This document shows, one piece after another, positions 10,636-19,829 of a DNA stretch of 61,464 bases. The stretch is taken from the NCBI GenBank assembly GCA_010032875.1, contig RGSB01000003.1:1-61464 (forward strand). Direction: 5' to 3'. Position 1 is the first letter of the stretch, and the number at the start of each line of letters is the position of its first letter. Source of the stretch: Actinomycetota bacterium. Its GTDB lineage: Bacteria; Actinomycetota; Actinomycetes; Nanopelagicales; Nanopelagicaceae. The position numbers were made by a program, and so were the translations under genes. The notes below the pieces were generated by a model. The model saw nothing but the letters and a program-made list of their open reading frames with translations, was not told the DNA's origin and did no database searches.

Positions 10636-11703
10636 TTAAGCCTTTGACGCTGTAATTCGATTAACTGCATCGGCAATTGCTTCATCTGTTGCAGTCATTG
10701 CTATGCGCACGTGCTCGCCACCATCTGGACCGTAGAAAATTCCCGGTGTAACTAAAATTCCAAGTTTTGCGAGAGCTTCAACTGATTTCCAGGAGTCTTC
10801 TCCCCGCGTGCACCAAATGTAGAGTCCTGCATCGGAAAAATCGATGGTGAATCCAATCGACTCAAGAGCCGGAATCAACTGTTGCCTACGCTTGTTATAT
10901 CGATCGCGCTGAATGGCAACGTGCTTGTCGTCGCTGAGAGCTGCGATCATCGCGTGTTGTATTGGAAGTGGAACCATCATGCCAGCGTGCTTTCTGATCT
11001 CAAGTATCTTCTTAATTAAGGCAGAGTCACCAATTACAAAGGCGCCCCTGTATCCCGCCATAGATGAGCGTTTTGATAGGGAGTGCACAGCCAAAATATT
11101 TGAATTCTGACCCTGCGTGAATTTCAAAATTGATTGTGGCTCTACCGTGTTACCAAACTCTAAATAACATTCATCACTGATTACTGCGGTTTTATGGGTA
11201 CGAGAATATTTAATTGCCGACTTGAGTTCAGACTCTGAATGCACGCGACCAGTTGGATTAGAAGGTGAATTAATCCATGCTAAATCTGATTCAGGCCATG
11301 AGTCAGCATCGAGATCTACTGCAATAGGTTCTGCACCGGCAATTATTGCTCCAACGTTGTAAGTTGGGTAGGCAACTTTAGGAAAAAGAACTTTTTTTGA
11401 TTCCAGGAAAGTTGGTAGCCATGCCACAAACTCTTTTGAGCCAATTAATGGCAAGACATCAAAATCTCCTGTTGCGCCAAGTCGATCTGTAGCCCATTTT
11501 CTTATTGCCTCGCGTAATTGTGGAGTACCTGCAGTTAATGGATAACTCGGTGAATTTGAATTCGCGGCTAAAGTTTTTTGAACAATCTCAGGAGTTGAAT
11601 CAACCGGCGTTCCTTGAGATAAATCAATAATTCCCGACGGATGTTTACGCGCTAGATCTCCAAAGGGAGCTAATGCATCCCACGGAAAATCTGGAAGTTT
11701 CAG
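10636..11703 (-). CDS. dapC: Succinyldiaminopimelate aminotransferase, apparent CTG start
   Basis: PLP-dependent class I/II aminotransferase of the lysine/diaminopimelate pathway. The reading frame continues upstream of the first standard start (TTG at 11454) through conserved sequence: LKLPDFPWDALAPF, DLSQGTPVD, SYPLTAGTPQLREAIRKW. The true N-terminus must therefore lie further up. Between an in-frame stop inside fdxA and 11454 there is no ATG, GTG or TTG. The best candidate is CTG at 11703, 8 nt below AAAGG and giving 355 residues, the usual length. Catalytic features are the PLP Lys in SLSKRSSMAGYR and Arg in HVRIAM. DapD is encoded at 31094. Confidence 0.88.
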   Translation of the reverse strand: MKLPDFPWDALAPFGDLARKHPSGIIDLSQGTPVDSTPEIVQKTLAANSNSPSYPLTAGTPQLREAIRKWATDRLGATGDFDVLPLIGSKEFVAWLPTFLESKKVLFPKVAYPTYNVGAIIAGAEPIAVDLDADSWPESDLAWINSPSNPTGRVHSESELKSAIKYSRTHKTAVISDECYLEFGNTVEPQSILKFTQGQNSNILAVHSLSKRSSMAGYRGAFVIGDSALIKKILEIRKHAGMMVPLPIQHAMIAALSDDKHVAIQRDRYNKRRQQLIPALESIGFTIDFSDAGLYIWCTRGEDSWKSVEALAKLGILVTPGIFYGPDGGEHVRIAMTATDEAIADAVNRITASKA

Positions 11704-11714
11704 TGCACGCGCCT

Positions 11715-12035
11715 TTACTCGCTCTTTGCTGGAGCAGAAATTACATCGGCATGATCTTTATTTGTCGGACCAACTTTTGCCGCTCCCCCGGGTGAACCTA
11801 ATTCGACGAAGAATTCGCTATTAACTTTTTGGAAATCTTTCCATGGACCAGGCACATCATCTTCATAATAAATTGCTTCAACAGGACATACTGGCTCGCA
11901 GGCTCCGCAGTCGACGCATTCATCGGGTTGGATGTACAACATGCGATTACCTTCGTAGATGCAGTCCACTGGACACTCTTCAATACAGGATTTGTCCTTC
12001 ACATCGATACATGGTTGGGCAATCACATAGGTCAC
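11715..12035 (-). CDS. fdxA: 7Fe ferredoxin
   Basis: Soluble electron carrier of 106 residues. Cysteine spacing fits a 3Fe-4S cluster (C9, C17, C50) plus a 4Fe-4S cluster (C21, C40, C43, C46), with C25 spare, as in mycobacterial and Azotobacter 7Fe ferredoxins. The signature is [19 protein letters not shown]. The start is GTG, under an excellent AAGGAGG site. dapC follows 11 nt after the stop; the fdxA-dapC pair is widespread in actinobacteria, without a known functional link. Confidence 0.97.
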   Translation of the reverse strand: MTYVIAQPCIDVKDKSCIEECPVDCIYEGNRMLYIQPDECVDCGACEPVCPVEAIYYEDDVPGPWKDFQKVNSEFFVELGSPGGAAKVGPTNKDHADVISAPAKSE

Positions 12036-12152
12036 GAGAAAAGCCTCCTTGAAACTCTTATTCTGTGGCTTCAGTAGCCATTTCTATAGCGCGATTGTAA
12101 TGCGAAGCCCCAGTACCTCGCGACTTCGGCGTGGGCGATTATCGTTACACCT

Positions 12153-13109
12153 ATGAAAGCCCCTATCGGTGCGCGAGTCAGTATTCGCTTCCATGATCCC
12201 GAAGGTGGTTTCCGCGACCTTGTTGGACATTTAGAGTCCGAAAATTCTCTTCGCAATCGCCATGGAGAGCTTATTGAATTTGATGTTAACAAAATTGCAC
12301 TCTATAAAATCATTGAAGAAAAAATACATCCGGCAGGTCACGGAGCGCCCTTGTCCATACGCATTCAAGAGTTAGAGCGTGTATTGACCACAACCTGGCC
12401 GCCATCAAAACAAGAATTCTTTGGAAAGTGGTTGTTGCGCACTTCAGGAAAATTCACGATGCGAGCAAATTCTGTATTGCCGAGCGGAAAATCACCATAC
12501 GGTGAACCACCAATGGATATTGATGCAGCGATTTCACACGTAATTGAACATTATGAAAAAGATGGACTTGTGCCGACATTTGCAATTCCCCTTCCAACAT
12601 ATGAAGAGCTAGATTCAAAACTCTTTGACCAAGGGTGGATTGAAAAAGTTCGTGCTCATGTGATGGTGGCAGATATCGCAGCACCTGTTCTGAATAATTC
12701 AAATTATCGAGTGGTCGTTTCCGATGACTTTGATGATTCGTGGTTAGCGTTACAAGAAGATCATGGAGTGGCCGAACTTATGCGAGCTTATCCGGCTCTC
12801 TATGCTTCTGTATTTGAAGAGAAGAAATTAATTGGTGTTGGACGAACTGCTCATGCAGATGGTTGGAGCGCGCTTTCGAGAGTTTTTGTTCACCCGGATT
12901 ATCGAGGTCAAGGTGTCAGCAAGTTAATCGTTAATGCGCTCCTAAAGAGTTCACTTGACGCTGGGATTAAGAAATCTGTATTACAAGTTGATTCAAAAAA
13001 TTCAACCGCAATTAACCTCTATACATCACTTGGTTTTGATTTTCACCACGAATATGTCTATCGCAGCTATCAAAAAACTCTTCAGTTGCTCTCGGAAGGA
13101 TGCTGCTGA
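12153..13109 (+). CDS. GNAT N-acetyltransferase with N-terminal SH3-like domain
   Basis: A 318-residue protein. Residues 1-60 form a small beta domain (GARVSIRFHDPEGGFRDLVG) of the kind found at the N-terminus of some actinobacterial acetyltransferases. Residues 85-310 are the GNAT part, with the acetyl-CoA pyrophosphate loop VHPDYRGQGVSKLIVNALL (about 245-263) and a final SKNSTAINLYTSLGF. The substrate is unknown. The ATG is preceded by TATCGT at 7 nt, so a leaderless transcript is likely. It faces away from fdxA across a 117-nt spacer and overlaps the CysRS start by 1 nt (TGATG). Confidence 0.88.
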   Translation: MKAPIGARVSIRFHDPEGGFRDLVGHLESENSLRNRHGELIEFDVNKIALYKIIEEKIHPAGHGAPLSIRIQELERVLTTTWPPSKQEFFGKWLLRTSGKFTMRANSVLPSGKSPYGEPPMDIDAAISHVIEHYEKDGLVPTFAIPLPTYEELDSKLFDQGWIEKVRAHVMVADIAAPVLNNSNYRVVVSDDFDDSWLALQEDHGVAELMRAYPALYASVFEEKKLIGVGRTAHADGWSALSRVFVHPDYRGQGVSKLIVNALLKSSLDAGIKKSVLQVDSKNSTAINLYTSLGFDFHHEYVYRSYQKTLQLLSEGCC

Positions 13110-14473
13110 TGGTCCTATCTATTTACGACACTTTCTCTCGCACGCCTAGTGAGATTACATCGCATTCCGGAATGGTCACTATGTATTGCTGTGGCCCCAC
13201 GGTTTATCGAGATGCCCACGTTGGTAATTTAAGAACCTTTCTCCTTAGTGACTTGATTGCTCGCACAATTAAATTAAGTGGACTTTCAGTTGAAATGATT
13301 CAAAATATTACAGATGTCGGCCATATGTCCGATGATTTTCAAGAAGACAAAATGCTTGAGCAATCAAAGAGAGAAAAAATTGATCCTTTTGAGATTGCTC
13401 GAAAGTATGAAGAGCGTTTTCATCAGGATCTTGCAAATCTAAACATCATTCCAGCTCAAAAATATCCACGAGCCAGCGAATCTATCCAACTGATGCACAA
13501 AATGATTTCTGCGTTAATTGATAAAGGTGCGGCATATGTTGGCGATGATCGCTGTGTTTATTTTGATGCGCAATCCTTTGCAGGGTACGGACAGATAAGT
13601 GGAAATCGACTTGATGCACTCAAACCTGGTCACCGATATGAATACGTAGAAGATGGTGCCAAGAAATTTCATGCCGATTGGGCGCTTTGGAAAGCTGCAG
13701 GTAATCGAAAAGAGATGATCTGGGATTCACCGTGGGGTCCAGGATTTCCTGGCTGGCATATTGAATGTTCAGCTATGTCTTTGGAATTTCTGCATGGCCA
13801 CGTCAATGTCCACGTCGGTGGAATAGATTTACGTTTCCCGCACCACGAAAATGAACGTGCGCAATCTAATTCAATTACAGGCGTTGAGAGTGTTGATCTC
13901 TGGGTTCATGGCGAACATCTTTTGTTTGAAGGCCGGAAAATGTCAAAGAGTGCCGGAAACGTAGTTCTACTTGATGATGTCATTGCTAAAGGTTTTGACC
14001 CACTAGCTCTGCGACTATGTTTTCTAGAAAATCGTTACAGATCACAAATGGATCTATCTTGGCAATCAATTTCAGCAGCTCATGAAACTATTAAGCGATG
14101 GCGTAATAAAGTTGCTACCTGGGGCGATGCTTCAGCAATCACTACTGATTCAACCATTCTTACTTTCCTTGAAAATGACTTAGATACTCCACGAGTGATC
14201 ACTTATTTACGAAGCATTGAAAAAGATTCGAATATTAGTAATGCCCAGAAGTTGAATGCCTTTAATTTTGCTGATCAAGTTTTAGGTCTCGATCTGACGC
14301 GTGCACCTGAAGAACGAGAGCTGAGTGCTGAATTAAAGGAGCTTTTGCATCAGCGTGACGCAGCAAGAACCGCTAAAAACTGGGAGCGAAGTGATGAGTT
14401 GCGATCGATACTTGAAAGTGCAGGATTAGAGATTTCAGATTCATCTTCGGGACAGAGTTGGAGTTGGCGTTAA
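13109..14473 (+). CDS. cysS: Cysteinyl-tRNA synthetase
   Basis: Class I aminoacyl-tRNA synthetase charging tRNA-Cys, 454 residues from the ATG that overlaps the upstream stop and has GGAAGGA 8 nt above. It has the HIGH-type motif HVGN (37-40), KMSKS (277-281) and zinc ligands C28, the Cys of WHIECSAM and the His pair of FPHHENE. The C-terminal extension (DELRSILESAGLEIS...) is the tRNA-binding part found in CysRS and missing from the related mycothiol ligase MshC. I therefore prefer CysRS, although mshB is a near neighbour. It ends one base before the convergent DUF6113-like gene. Confidence 0.88.
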   Translation: MVLSIYDTFSRTPSEITSHSGMVTMYCCGPTVYRDAHVGNLRTFLLSDLIARTIKLSGLSVEMIQNITDVGHMSDDFQEDKMLEQSKREKIDPFEIARKYEERFHQDLANLNIIPAQKYPRASESIQLMHKMISALIDKGAAYVGDDRCVYFDAQSFAGYGQISGNRLDALKPGHRYEYVEDGAKKFHADWALWKAAGNRKEMIWDSPWGPGFPGWHIECSAMSLEFLHGHVNVHVGGIDLRFPHHENERAQSNSITGVESVDLWVHGEHLLFEGRKMSKSAGNVVLLDDVIAKGFDPLALRLCFLENRYRSQMDLSWQSISAAHETIKRWRNKVATWGDASAITTDSTILTFLENDLDTPRVITYLRSIEKDSNISNAQKLNAFNFADQVLGLDLTRAPEERELSAELKELLHQRDAARTAKNWERSDELRSILESAGLEISDSSSGQSWSWR

Positions 14474-14785
14474 TTAAGCTGGCAGTGCTGTAACAATAAA
14501 GAGTGCGATAAAGCCAAGAAAAACTAGTGCTGTCCCTTCGGAGTTTCCCTGTACCAAAAGTTCATTACCAACTCCGAAGCTGGAAGCTCTCCAAAGAATT
14601 AGTATCCAAGCGATTGAAGCAATTAATTTATAAGAACGGGATCCGTAGTGGCGACCAATGGCCCAAATAGTGGAAGCCGAACCAAGTAAGGCGATAATTA
14701 AACCAACTGGTGGATAAAAAATATGTAATAAAACGGCCGCAATAGCCGTCAATACACCTAACGCTGCTGAATAAATAATTTTCAT
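14474..14785 (-). CDS. Small integral membrane protein (DUF6113-like)
   Basis: A 103-residue hydrophobic protein with four predicted membrane helices (about residues 5-22, 26-44, 54-68, 86-102) and no polar active-site motif. Its start overlaps the mshB stop by 4 nt. A short membrane protein of this kind follows mshB in other actinobacteria, so a DUF6113-type assignment is reasonable. Function unknown. Confidence 0.7.
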   Translation of the reverse strand: MKIIYSAALGVLTAIAAVLLHIFYPPVGLIIALLGSASTIWAIGRHYGSRSYKLIASIAWILILWRASSFGVGNELLVQGNSEGTALVFLGFIALFIVTALPA

Positions 14786-15651
14786 ATCGGATTTACTCCA
14801 GCAAATAAATCTAACTCTCTTCCGTGAGAATCAAATGGTTCGCACTTATCACCATGGACCAGTGAGTAATACTCATGCCCCCACACTTGTTGTCCTAGAT
14901 TATTTGACAAGGCAAAAAATGGTCCATCAAGTTCGATTTGTGTAGCGTGCGCAGCCATAGCTTTCATCTTTAAATCAACGTACTTCGTGCCATCAACCAT
15001 TGCCGTTACGAGTGCGTCATCTTTTGCAAATGGCAGATCATCAACACTTTCTGCACCAAAGAAATCTGATCCAATTTCTTTCATCTTCGCAATGCCTTCG
15101 GCCAGGACAGACTTTGGCATAGCGTTCCAATAAATTTTTGAAATTTTCCATTGCGCTAGTTCACTTGCACGCATTGCTACTCGATGAGCTTGTATGTGAT
15201 CCGGGTGCCCGTATCCCCCAATTTCGTCATATGTAATTAGTACATGGGGCTTAACTTCATTGATAACGGATACTAAGTGCGCTGCAGCCGAATCTAGATC
15301 GGCTTGCCAAAAAACATCGGGGCGATTATTGGGCTCAGTGCCCATCATTCCGCTATCTCGATACTTAACTGATCCGTTACCTAGAAATCTGAAATCCTTA
15401 ACTCCTAACGCAATCATTGCATCTCTGAGTTCCGTTTCGCGATGCACTCCAAGTAAATCAGATTGCGAACTTGCAAGATGACTTAATTCTGAAACTAAAA
15501 CTTCACCTTCTTCGCCACGTGTACAAGTTACGAGAGTTACTTCAGCCCCCAGAGCGGCATACATTGCCATGGTGGCTCCATTGTTGATGGTTTCATCATC
15601 AGGGTGAGCATGGACTAAAAGGAGGCGAAAACCTTTATAACTATCGCGCAC
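14782..15651 (-). CDS. mshB: Mycothiol biosynthesis deacetylase
   Basis: Zinc deacetylase removing acetate from N-acetyl-glucosaminyl-inositol, the second committed step toward mycothiol, the actinobacterial thiol buffer. The 289-residue sequence has the LmbE-type motif AHPDDE with zinc ligands H16 and D19, the second metal histidine in GHPDHIQAH (about residue 150) and [13 protein letters not shown] follows the moeZ stop directly (TAAGTG), so translation is coupled. The presence of this gene implies mycothiol chemistry in the cell. Confidence 0.93.
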   Translation of the reverse strand: MRDSYKGFRLLLVHAHPDDETINNGATMAMYAALGAEVTLVTCTRGEEGEVLVSELSHLASSQSDLLGVHRETELRDAMIALGVKDFRFLGNGSVKYRDSGMMGTEPNNRPDVFWQADLDSAAAHLVSVINEVKPHVLITYDEIGGYGHPDHIQAHRVAMRASELAQWKISKIYWNAMPKSVLAEGIAKMKEIGSDFFGAESVDDLPFAKDDALVTAMVDGTKYVDLKMKAMAAHATQIELDGPFFALSNNLGQQVWGHEYYSLVHGDKCEPFDSHGRELDLFAGVNPI

Positions 15652-16833
15652 TTAGTACACCGGCAGAGAAGTATCAATTTGCTTTGCCCATGCAACTACC
15701 CCGCCACTTACGTGAGTTGCATCTGCAAAACCTGCACTCTTGAGAATTGCTAAACACTCTGCAGATCTAACTCCTGATTTGCAGTGCAAAATAATTGGTT
15801 TATCTTGAGGCAAACCAGCGAGTGCGCTGCCATCAAGAAATCCTTGTTTTGGAATCAAAACTGAACCTGGGATTCTTACAATTTCAAACTCACTTGGCTC
15901 GCGAACATCGATAAGTAAGAAATTCTCTTTCTTATCTATTTTGCCCTTGAGTTCAGTCACGGAAATCGTTGAATCCTTAACTGCAACTTCGGCAGCATCG
16001 GATAGAACACCACAGAAAGCCTCATAATCTGGAAGTAGTGCACTTTGAGTTGGCTTTTCACTGCAGAGTGGGCACTTTGGATCTTTACGCACTTTGATTT
16101 TGCGATAAGACATTTCAAGTGCGTCATAAATCATTAATTGACCGATAAGTGGTTCGCCAATTCCAGTAAGTAACTTGATTGCCTCTGTTGTTTGAATTGA
16201 TCCAATTGAGGCGCACAGAACTCCAAGAACGCCACCTTCTGCACAACTTGGAACCATGCCTGGTGGTGGTGGTTCAGGATAAAGACAGCGATAGCAAGGA
16301 CCGTACTCAGCCCAAAAAACACTTGCCTGTCCATCAAAGCGATAAATCGAACCCCAAACATATGGCTTTTTCAAAAGTACACAGGCGTCGTTTACGAGAT
16401 AGCGAGTAGCAAAATTATCTGTTCCGTCAACAATTAAGTCATACTGAGCAAATATTTCCATGACGTTATCAGTTTCCAGACGTACCTCATGAAGTACTAC
16501 ATTTACATTTGGATTAATCTCTGCAATTTTTTCTTTGGCCGACATCGCTTTACTTTTTCCGATGTCACTTTGACCATGAATAATTTGGCGCTGCAAATTC
16601 GATTCATCGACAGTATCAAATTCAACAATGCCTAATGTTCCGACTCCTGCTGCAGCTAAGTACATGAGTGCAGGTGATCCCAAGCCTCCAGCACCGACAC
16701 AGAGAACTTTTGCATTCATCAGTCTTTGCTGACCCGCCATTGCAACATCAGGAATAATTAGATGACGGCTGTAGCGGCGAACTTCATCAACTGTGAGAGC
16801 CGGGCCTTTTTCAACTAATGGTGGGATATTCAT
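15652..16833 (-). CDS. moeZ: Adenylyltransferase/sulfurtransferase MoeZ
   Basis: E1-like enzyme that adenylates and thiocarboxylates sulfur-carrier proteins for molybdopterin, thiamine or cysteine synthesis. It has a ThiF/MoeB domain (residues 1-280) with nucleotide loop GAGGLGSP, DGTDNFATRY, two zinc CxxC pairs (CYRC and CPLC) and a Cys in SCAEGGVLG. A C-terminal rhodanese domain (about 300-393) carries the persulfide Cys in ILHCKSGVRSAEC. The 393-residue length is typical of the fused actinobacterial form. It is divergent from the TetR gene across 93 nt and forms an operon with mshB. Confidence 0.94.
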   Translation of the reverse strand: MNIPPLVEKGPALTVDEVRRYSRHLIIPDVAMAGQQRLMNAKVLCVGAGGLGSPALMYLAAAGVGTLGIVEFDTVDESNLQRQIIHGQSDIGKSKAMSAKEKIAEINPNVNVVLHEVRLETDNVMEIFAQYDLIVDGTDNFATRYLVNDACVLLKKPYVWGSIYRFDGQASVFWAEYGPCYRCLYPEPPPPGMVPSCAEGGVLGVLCASIGSIQTTEAIKLLTGIGEPLIGQLMIYDALEMSYRKIKVRKDPKCPLCSEKPTQSALLPDYEAFCGVLSDAAEVAVKDSTISVTELKGKIDKKENFLLIDVREPSEFEIVRIPGSVLIPKQGFLDGSALAGLPQDKPIILHCKSGVRSAECLAILKSAGFADATHVSGGVVAWAKQIDTSLPVY

Positions 16834-16926
16834 AACCGTCCTGAGGGAGTGTGAGTATGAATGTATTCTGCCGTACTCATCAGAGCACTGCCAATTTGAA
16901 GGCTTTTGCCTCTACGATTAGCCGCA

Positions 16927-17544
16927 ATGAGTACTTCAGCGAATTTTCGAGATAACAAGGCTCGCTTGCCCCGTGATGAACGTCGAGCACTCTTACTTTC
17001 TGCAGCCCTCGAAGTTTTTACCGCTGCTGGTTACCACTCCGCCGCGATGGATGAAATTGCAGATCGCGCCGGAGTAAGCAAACCAGTTTTGTATCAACAC
17101 TTTCCATCGAAGCTAGAACTGTATTTAGCAGTTCTAGATCTTCATATTGATTCACTAGTTTTTGAAATTCAAAAAGCCATCTCTTCTACGCCTGATAATG
17201 CCAATCGTGTTCGTGCGACAGTTGATGCTTATTTTGGTTTTATTGAAAGTGATGGTGAAGCGTTTCGCTTACTCTTTGAAAGTGACATGAGCGTTGAACC
17301 TTCAGTAGCCGAAAGACTTGACCGAATGACATATGACTGCGCAGCTGCAGTCAGTGCGATTATTTCTCTAGACACCGGACTTCCCAAAGAAGTTGCAATG
17401 TTGCTAGGTGTAGGAATGATTGGATGTGCCCAAGTAACAGCACGACATTGGTTACAGCGCGACAGTAAACTCACTCGCCAACAGGCGGTTGATTTAGTTG
17501 AAAACCTCATGTGGCGCGGTATTTCAGGCTTTCCCAGCAAATAA
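16927..17544 (+). CDS. TetR-family transcriptional regulator
   Basis: A 205-residue regulator. The N-terminal helix-turn-helix (about residues 15-60) reads LLSAALEVFTAAGYHSAAM then GVSKPVLYQHFPSKLELY; the C-terminal two-thirds form a ligand and dimer domain. The ATG at 16927 is preferred over a TTG seven codons earlier because TACGAT stands 8 nt above it. The gene lies between moeZ and DUF3107, as in mycobacteria. Its ligand and targets are unknown; it may act on the divergent moeZ promoter. Confidence 0.9.
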   Translation: MSTSANFRDNKARLPRDERRALLLSAALEVFTAAGYHSAAMDEIADRAGVSKPVLYQHFPSKLELYLAVLDLHIDSLVFEIQKAISSTPDNANRVRATVDAYFGFIESDGEAFRLLFESDMSVEPSVAERLDRMTYDCAAAVSAIISLDTGLPKEVAMLLGVGMIGCAQVTARHWLQRDSKLTRQQAVDLVENLMWRGISGFPSK

Positions 17545-17587
17545 GCTGGCAAACGTGCAAGGTATTTAATCGGTAGTATTAGCAACT

Positions 17588-17845
17588 ATGACGACAAAGA
17601 AAAGCGATAGCGCTACAAAAGTTCAAGTTCGCATCACAGTATCCAATGTAACTTCAGATTTAAATTTTGAGAGCGCCCTTGGTGCTGCTGCAATTCAAAG
17701 TGCCGTGAATTCCGCTCTCAAATCTGGCGAAACCCTTACTCTTGAAGATATTCGTGGTCGCATAATTATGGTTCCTGCTGACAAAATTGGTTTTGTAGAA
17801 ATTGGCGAACAAACCGATCGTCGCGTCGGTTTTGGCGCACAATAA
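17588..17845 (+). CDS. DUF3107 family protein
   Basis: Conserved 85-residue actinobacterial protein of unknown function. Recognisable by VQVRITVSNVTSDLNFES near the N-terminus and the C-terminal PADKIGFVEIGEQTDRRVGFG. It has no enzyme motif. The ATG has TAGTAT 8 nt above it. The stop abuts the GTG of the helicase gene, so the two are translationally coupled. Confidence 0.9.
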   Translation: MTTKKSDSATKVQVRITVSNVTSDLNFESALGAAAIQSAVNSALKSGETLTLEDIRGRIIMVPADKIGFVEIGEQTDRRVGFGAQ

Positions 17846-19156
17846 GTGTCACTGACATTCGAAGAACTTCCACTTCGTCCCGAAACAAAGGCTGCTCTTA
17901 AGGAGCATGGTTTTGCATCACCATTTCCAATTCAAGAAATGGTTTTACCTATTGCACTTGCAGATGGGGATGTGATTGGCCAAGCAAAAACAGGAACGGG
18001 AAAAACTCTTGCTTTTGGTATTCCCTTAATTGAAAGAGTAATTGCTCCCAAAGACTCTGAGTGGCCAGGACTTGCGCACCAAGGTTTGCCCCAAGTTTTA
18101 GTTGTCGTACCCACTCGTGAGCTATGCATTCAAGTTGCAAAAGATATTGATGAGCTTGCAGGAAATCGCGGAATTAGAACTTTGGCAGTTTACGGTGGAC
18201 GCGCTTTTGAGCCACAGATTGATTCGCTCAATGCTGGTATTGAAATTGTAGTTGGTACGCCCGGTCGACTCCTTGATCTCTATCGACAAGGCCAACTTAA
18301 ACTTAAAGAAGTTTCTCGCTTAGTGCTGGATGAAGCTGATGAAATGTTGGATTTAGGATTCTTGCCCGATGTAGAAAAAATATTTACAAGCACGCCAAAG
18401 CGAACCCAAACAATGCTTTTCTCCGCGACAATGCCTGGAGATATCCTCAGCCTTGCTCGACGTTTTATGAATCAGCCAATTCATATTCGCACACAAGATA
18501 ATGAAGATGAAGGCGCAGTCGTTTCAAAGATTGAGCAACACGTCTACCGAGCTCACGCCATGGACAAAATAGAAATGCTTGCAAGAATTCTGCAGGCAGA
18601 TGGGCGCGGTCCAACAATTGTTTTTTGTCGAACAAAGCGCACGTGTCAAAAGACAGCTGATGACTTGCTCGAGCGCGGATTTAGATCAGCGACAATTCAT
18701 GGTGACCTTGCACAAAATTCACGTGAAAAAGCACTCAATGACTTCAAAGCAGGTAAAACCGATGTGCTTGTGGCAACAGATGTTGCCGCGCGTGGAATTG
18801 ATATCGATGGAATTACTCACGTGATTAATTACCAATGCCCGGAGGATGAAAAAACTTACGTCCACAGAATTGGACGCACTGCTCGCGCTGGTGCGCATGG
18901 AATCGCAGTAACTTTTGTGGACTGGGATGAAATGGCGCGTTGGAAAATGATTGATACCGCACTCAATCTCGGTTTACCCGAACCAGAAGAAACTTATTCA
19001 TCGTCGGAACATCTCTATGAAGTGATGAAAATTCCTGCTGGCTCAACTGGACGAATGGTGAAGGCAAAACCAGTAAAGGTCGAAAGTATTTCTAAGCCGG
19101 AGCGAACTACTGAAAAACGAGCACGTACACGAACCAAAAAATTTAAAAATGATTAA
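17846..19156 (+). CDS. DEAD-box RNA helicase (RhlE-like)
   Basis: ATP-dependent RNA helicase of 436 residues. All core motifs are present: Q motif near FASPFPIQ, AKTGTGKT (Walker A), PTREL, TPGRLLDL, DEAD, SATMP, ARGIDIDGITHV and HRIGRTARAG. The C-terminal tail is short and very basic (RTTEKRARTRTKKFKND), probably an RNA-binding extension. The start is GTG directly after the DUF3107 stop. The last 14 nt overlap the convergent ParA-like gene. Confidence 0.95.
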   Translation: MSLTFEELPLRPETKAALKEHGFASPFPIQEMVLPIALADGDVIGQAKTGTGKTLAFGIPLIERVIAPKDSEWPGLAHQGLPQVLVVVPTRELCIQVAKDIDELAGNRGIRTLAVYGGRAFEPQIDSLNAGIEIVVGTPGRLLDLYRQGQLKLKEVSRLVLDEADEMLDLGFLPDVEKIFTSTPKRTQTMLFSATMPGDILSLARRFMNQPIHIRTQDNEDEGAVVSKIEQHVYRAHAMDKIEMLARILQADGRGPTIVFCRTKRTCQKTADDLLERGFRSATIHGDLAQNSREKALNDFKAGKTDVLVATDVAARGIDIDGITHVINYQCPEDEKTYVHRIGRTARAGAHGIAVTFVDWDEMARWKMIDTALNLGLPEPEETYSSSEHLYEVMKIPAGSTGRMVKAKPVKVESISKPERTTEKRARTRTKKFKND

Positions 19157-19829
19157 GCTCTTCAAGAATACTGTAAGCGGCTTCACGATATGCCTCAGCA
19201 AATTCTGAATTCTTATCAGTAGACAGGGCGCTACGCTTTTGAATAAGAGCGACATCTAAGCCTGTTGAGAGCGGGATAAGCGCATCAACGACTTTGGCAG
19301 ATTCAAAGTGCGATGCTTTTGAGAGATCAAACCCATCAGTAGGAAGAATAAATTTTCTAGCCTTTGATTCAATTCGATTCGTTGAGATGCCACCGCGCAC
19401 GCTGTGAATTGACGCACCAACTGGGATGACCACAGCATCAGCGGCATGAAAAGCCATTGCCAATCTCGGATCAATTGTTGATGGCGTATCAACAATTACT
19501 ACATCAAATTTTTGTGCTGATGAAGTTAAGAATGTCTTCAGTGAATCAGGCTGGGTTAAAGCACTCAAGCGAGAATCTGAACCTACAAAATCAAATCTTT
19601 CATCTGTTGTTATGTCATTGCTTGAGGTCAAAACTGAACCATTAAACATCTCAAAAATCGTTTCTCTAGATCTTTCAAAACCTAAATTAAACGTTAAATC
19701 TGCACGTGGGTCTAAATCAATTAAGAGAACTTTTTTGCCATACTCAACCATCGCTACTGCAAGTGAATGTGCAGCTGTAGTTTTTTGAGTTCCACCTGCG
19801 ATATTTGCAAGGACAATAACTGATGTCAT
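19143..19829 (-). CDS. ParA/Soj-like ATPase with altered signature lysine
   Basis: A 228-residue P-loop protein of the ParA/MinD class. The Walker A region reads ANIAGGTQKTT (residues 8-18): the P-loop Lys16 is kept, but the upstream signature lysine of the deviant motif (KGGxxKTT) is Ala11. Walker A' (LLIDLDPRADLT) and Walker B (VVIVDTPS) are normal. No ParB gene or obvious parS cluster is nearby, so chromosome partition is unlikely to be its main task. It is last in the EamA-PHP-MarC-MpaB operon, with a 4-nt overlap upstream and a 14-nt convergent overlap with the helicase. Confidence 0.85.
   Translation of the reverse strand: MTSVIVLANIAGGTQKTTAAHSLAVAMVEYGKKVLLIDLDPRADLTFNLGFERSRETIFEMFNGSVLTSSNDITTDERFDFVGSDSRLSALTQPDSLKTFLTSSAQKFDVVIVDTPSTIDPRLAMAFHAADAVVIPVGASIHSVRGGISTNRIESKARKFILPTDGFDLSKASHFESAKVVDALIPLSTGLDVALIQKRSALSTDKNSEFAEAYREAAYSILEELNHF

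Noticed and set aside
10636-11454. dapC starting at TTG 11454 as a short 272-residue gene
   Set aside because: Conserved aminotransferase sequence continues upstream in frame, so this would remove the N-terminal arm and part of the core fold.
16855-16885. TetR operator in the moeZ/TetR spacer (GAGTA ... TACTC arms)
   Set aside because: The arms are only 5 bp, and the internal GAATGTATTC dyad is not centred on them; not convincing without comparison.
19143-19829. Chromosome-partition ParAB locus
   Set aside because: There is no parB, no parS-like repeats and no origin-linked genes nearby, and the signature lysine is missing.
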